From Pseudomonadota bacterium (GTDB lineage: Bacteria > Pseudomonadota > Alphaproteobacteria > Rhizobiales > Rhizobiaceae), in NCBI GenBank assembly GCA_023444445.1, contig JAEXMK010000103.1, positions 1-6,613 of the forward strand: 6,613 bases of DNA, given 5' to 3'. Shown one piece after another: positions 6,003 to 6,613 of the stretch (the stretch's first letter is position 1; each line of letters begins with the position of its first letter). The notes beneath the pieces were generated by a model, which had not been told where the DNA came from, searched no databases, and saw only the letters and a program-made list of their open reading frames with translations. Made by a program: the position numbers and the translations under genes.

Positions 6003-6613
6003 ATGGCAGTAGCGGCGACATCGATCATCGTTGATTGGGGAACGACATCACTGAGGGCGGCGCTTGTTGGTGAAGGCGGAGAAGAACTCGATCATCTGGA
6101 GACCGCCGACGGTATTTCGAGCCTTGGCAAGGATGAGCACGAGGCGGCGCTGATGGCTGCACTCGCACCCTGGTTCTCGCGCCACGGGCCCCTGCCCGTC
6201 GCCGCCCTCGGCATGATCACCAGCCGCAACGGCTGGGTCGAAGTCGCTTATGTGCCGTGCCCGGCAGGTCCGGCGGAGCTTGCCGCCGGCACGGTGCGCA
6301 GGTCGCTGCCGAACGGCTCCGATCTCGTCTTCCTGCCGGGTCTCAACGACCCCGCCCGCCAGCCGTTTCCGGATGTGATGCGCGGCGAAGAAACTCAGAT
6401 CGTCGGCCGCGGCCTTGGTGAGGACGCCATCCTCATCATCCCAGGAACCCACAGCAAATGGGCCCGGGTGAAGGCGGGGCGGATCGACGGCTTCCAGACA
6501 TTCGTGACCGGTGAAATCTTCAACCTGCTCATCAATCATTCCTTCATCGCGCGCGGTTCAACGCAACCGCCGGTCGATGATCCGGAGGCCTATCTCTGGG
6601 GTCTGAAAGAGGC
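6003..6613 (+). CDS. dgoK: 2-dehydro-3-deoxygalactonokinase (partial, C-terminus outside window)
   Basis: DgoK phosphorylates 2-keto-3-deoxygalactonate with ATP to the 6-phosphate, which an aldolase (DgoA) then splits to pyruvate and glyceraldehyde-3-phosphate in the De Ley-Doudoroff pathway. I translated it by hand; 203 residues are present and the frame stays open to the edge, with about 100 residues of the usual roughly 300 missing. Family motifs: IVDWGTTSLRA (9-19), the phosphate-binding entry loop of the sugar-kinase fold; GMITSRNGW (70-78); MRGEETQIVG (126-135); IPGTHSKW (146-153); and TGEIFNLLINHS (169-180). These agree closely with E. coli DgoK as I remember it (MRGEETQ, PGTH-KW, TGE). 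It is transcribed divergently from the transporter operon with its own promoter and ribosome binding site. Where the downstream aldolase would lie is not visible. The minus-strand ORF inside it is a shadow. Confidence 0.93.
   Translation, partial: MAVAATSIIVDWGTTSLRAALVGEGGEELDHLETADGISSLGKDEHEAALMAALAPWFSRHGPLPVAALGMITSRNGWVEVAYVPCPAGPAELAAGTVRRSLPNGSDLVFLPGLNDPARQPFPDVMRGEETQIVGRGLGEDAILIIPGTHSKWARVKAGRIDGFQTFVTGEIFNLLINHSFIARGSTQPPVDDPEAYLWGLKE

Noticed and set aside
6048..6539. A 163-codon minus-strand open frame inside dgoK
   Set aside because: The plus-strand frame carries unmistakable DgoK motifs and a perfect ribosome binding site; this is its shadow.
1..6613. Mobile elements, CRISPR, tRNA/rRNA or phage genes
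   Set aside because: Nearly all bases are accounted for by seven catabolic/transport genes and short gaps; no terminal repeats, transposase motifs, spaced repeats or RNA gene signatures were seen.

Overview
The window reads as a carbohydrate / sugar-acid catabolism locus of a GC-rich alphaproteobacterium. Rhizobiales, and probably a Rhizobiaceae member, is the best guess. This rests on the GC-rich third codon positions, strong AGGAGG-type ribosome binding sites in front of most genes, and the operon style (a CUT1 sugar ABC transporter beside an enolase-superfamily dehydratase and a DapA-like lyase). No genome was compared, so the taxonomy is an inference.

Layout. Positions 5887 down to 1 hold one tightly packed minus-strand operon of six genes, in transcription order: a DapA/DHDPS-family lyase (5887-4979); an enolase-superfamily sugar-acid dehydratase-like protein (4982-3816, overlapping the previous gene by ATGA); a periplasmic sugar-binding protein (3791-2520); a MalF-type permease (2449-1523); a MalG-type permease (1512-682); and a MalK/UgpC-type ATPase (679 to beyond the left edge, C-terminus missing). 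A GC-rich stem-loop lies in the 70-bp gap between the binding protein and the first permease. On the plus strand, divergently, a 2-dehydro-3-deoxygalactonokinase (dgoK) starts at 6003 and runs off the right edge.

The 115-bp divergent region (5888-6002) is AT-rich compared with its surroundings. It carries a perfect 6-bp inverted repeat, GTATCA-N5-TGATAC, that looks like a transcription-factor operator, and a TTGACA-N18-TATGAC promoter facing dgoK.

Likely joint function (inference): the transporter imports a sugar or oligosaccharide, sugar-acid intermediates are dehydrated by the enolase-superfamily enzyme to a 2-keto-3-deoxy acid, and that product is either phosphorylated by DgoK (De Ley-Doudoroff type route) or handled by the DapA-like enzyme. 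The DapA-like protein has the Schiff-base lysine but Gln where the family's catalytic Tyr normally sits. That is a pattern I associate with 2-keto-3-deoxy-pentonate dehydratases rather than classical aldolases, so the exact substrate and route are open. No mobile elements, RNA genes or CRISPR arrays were seen.
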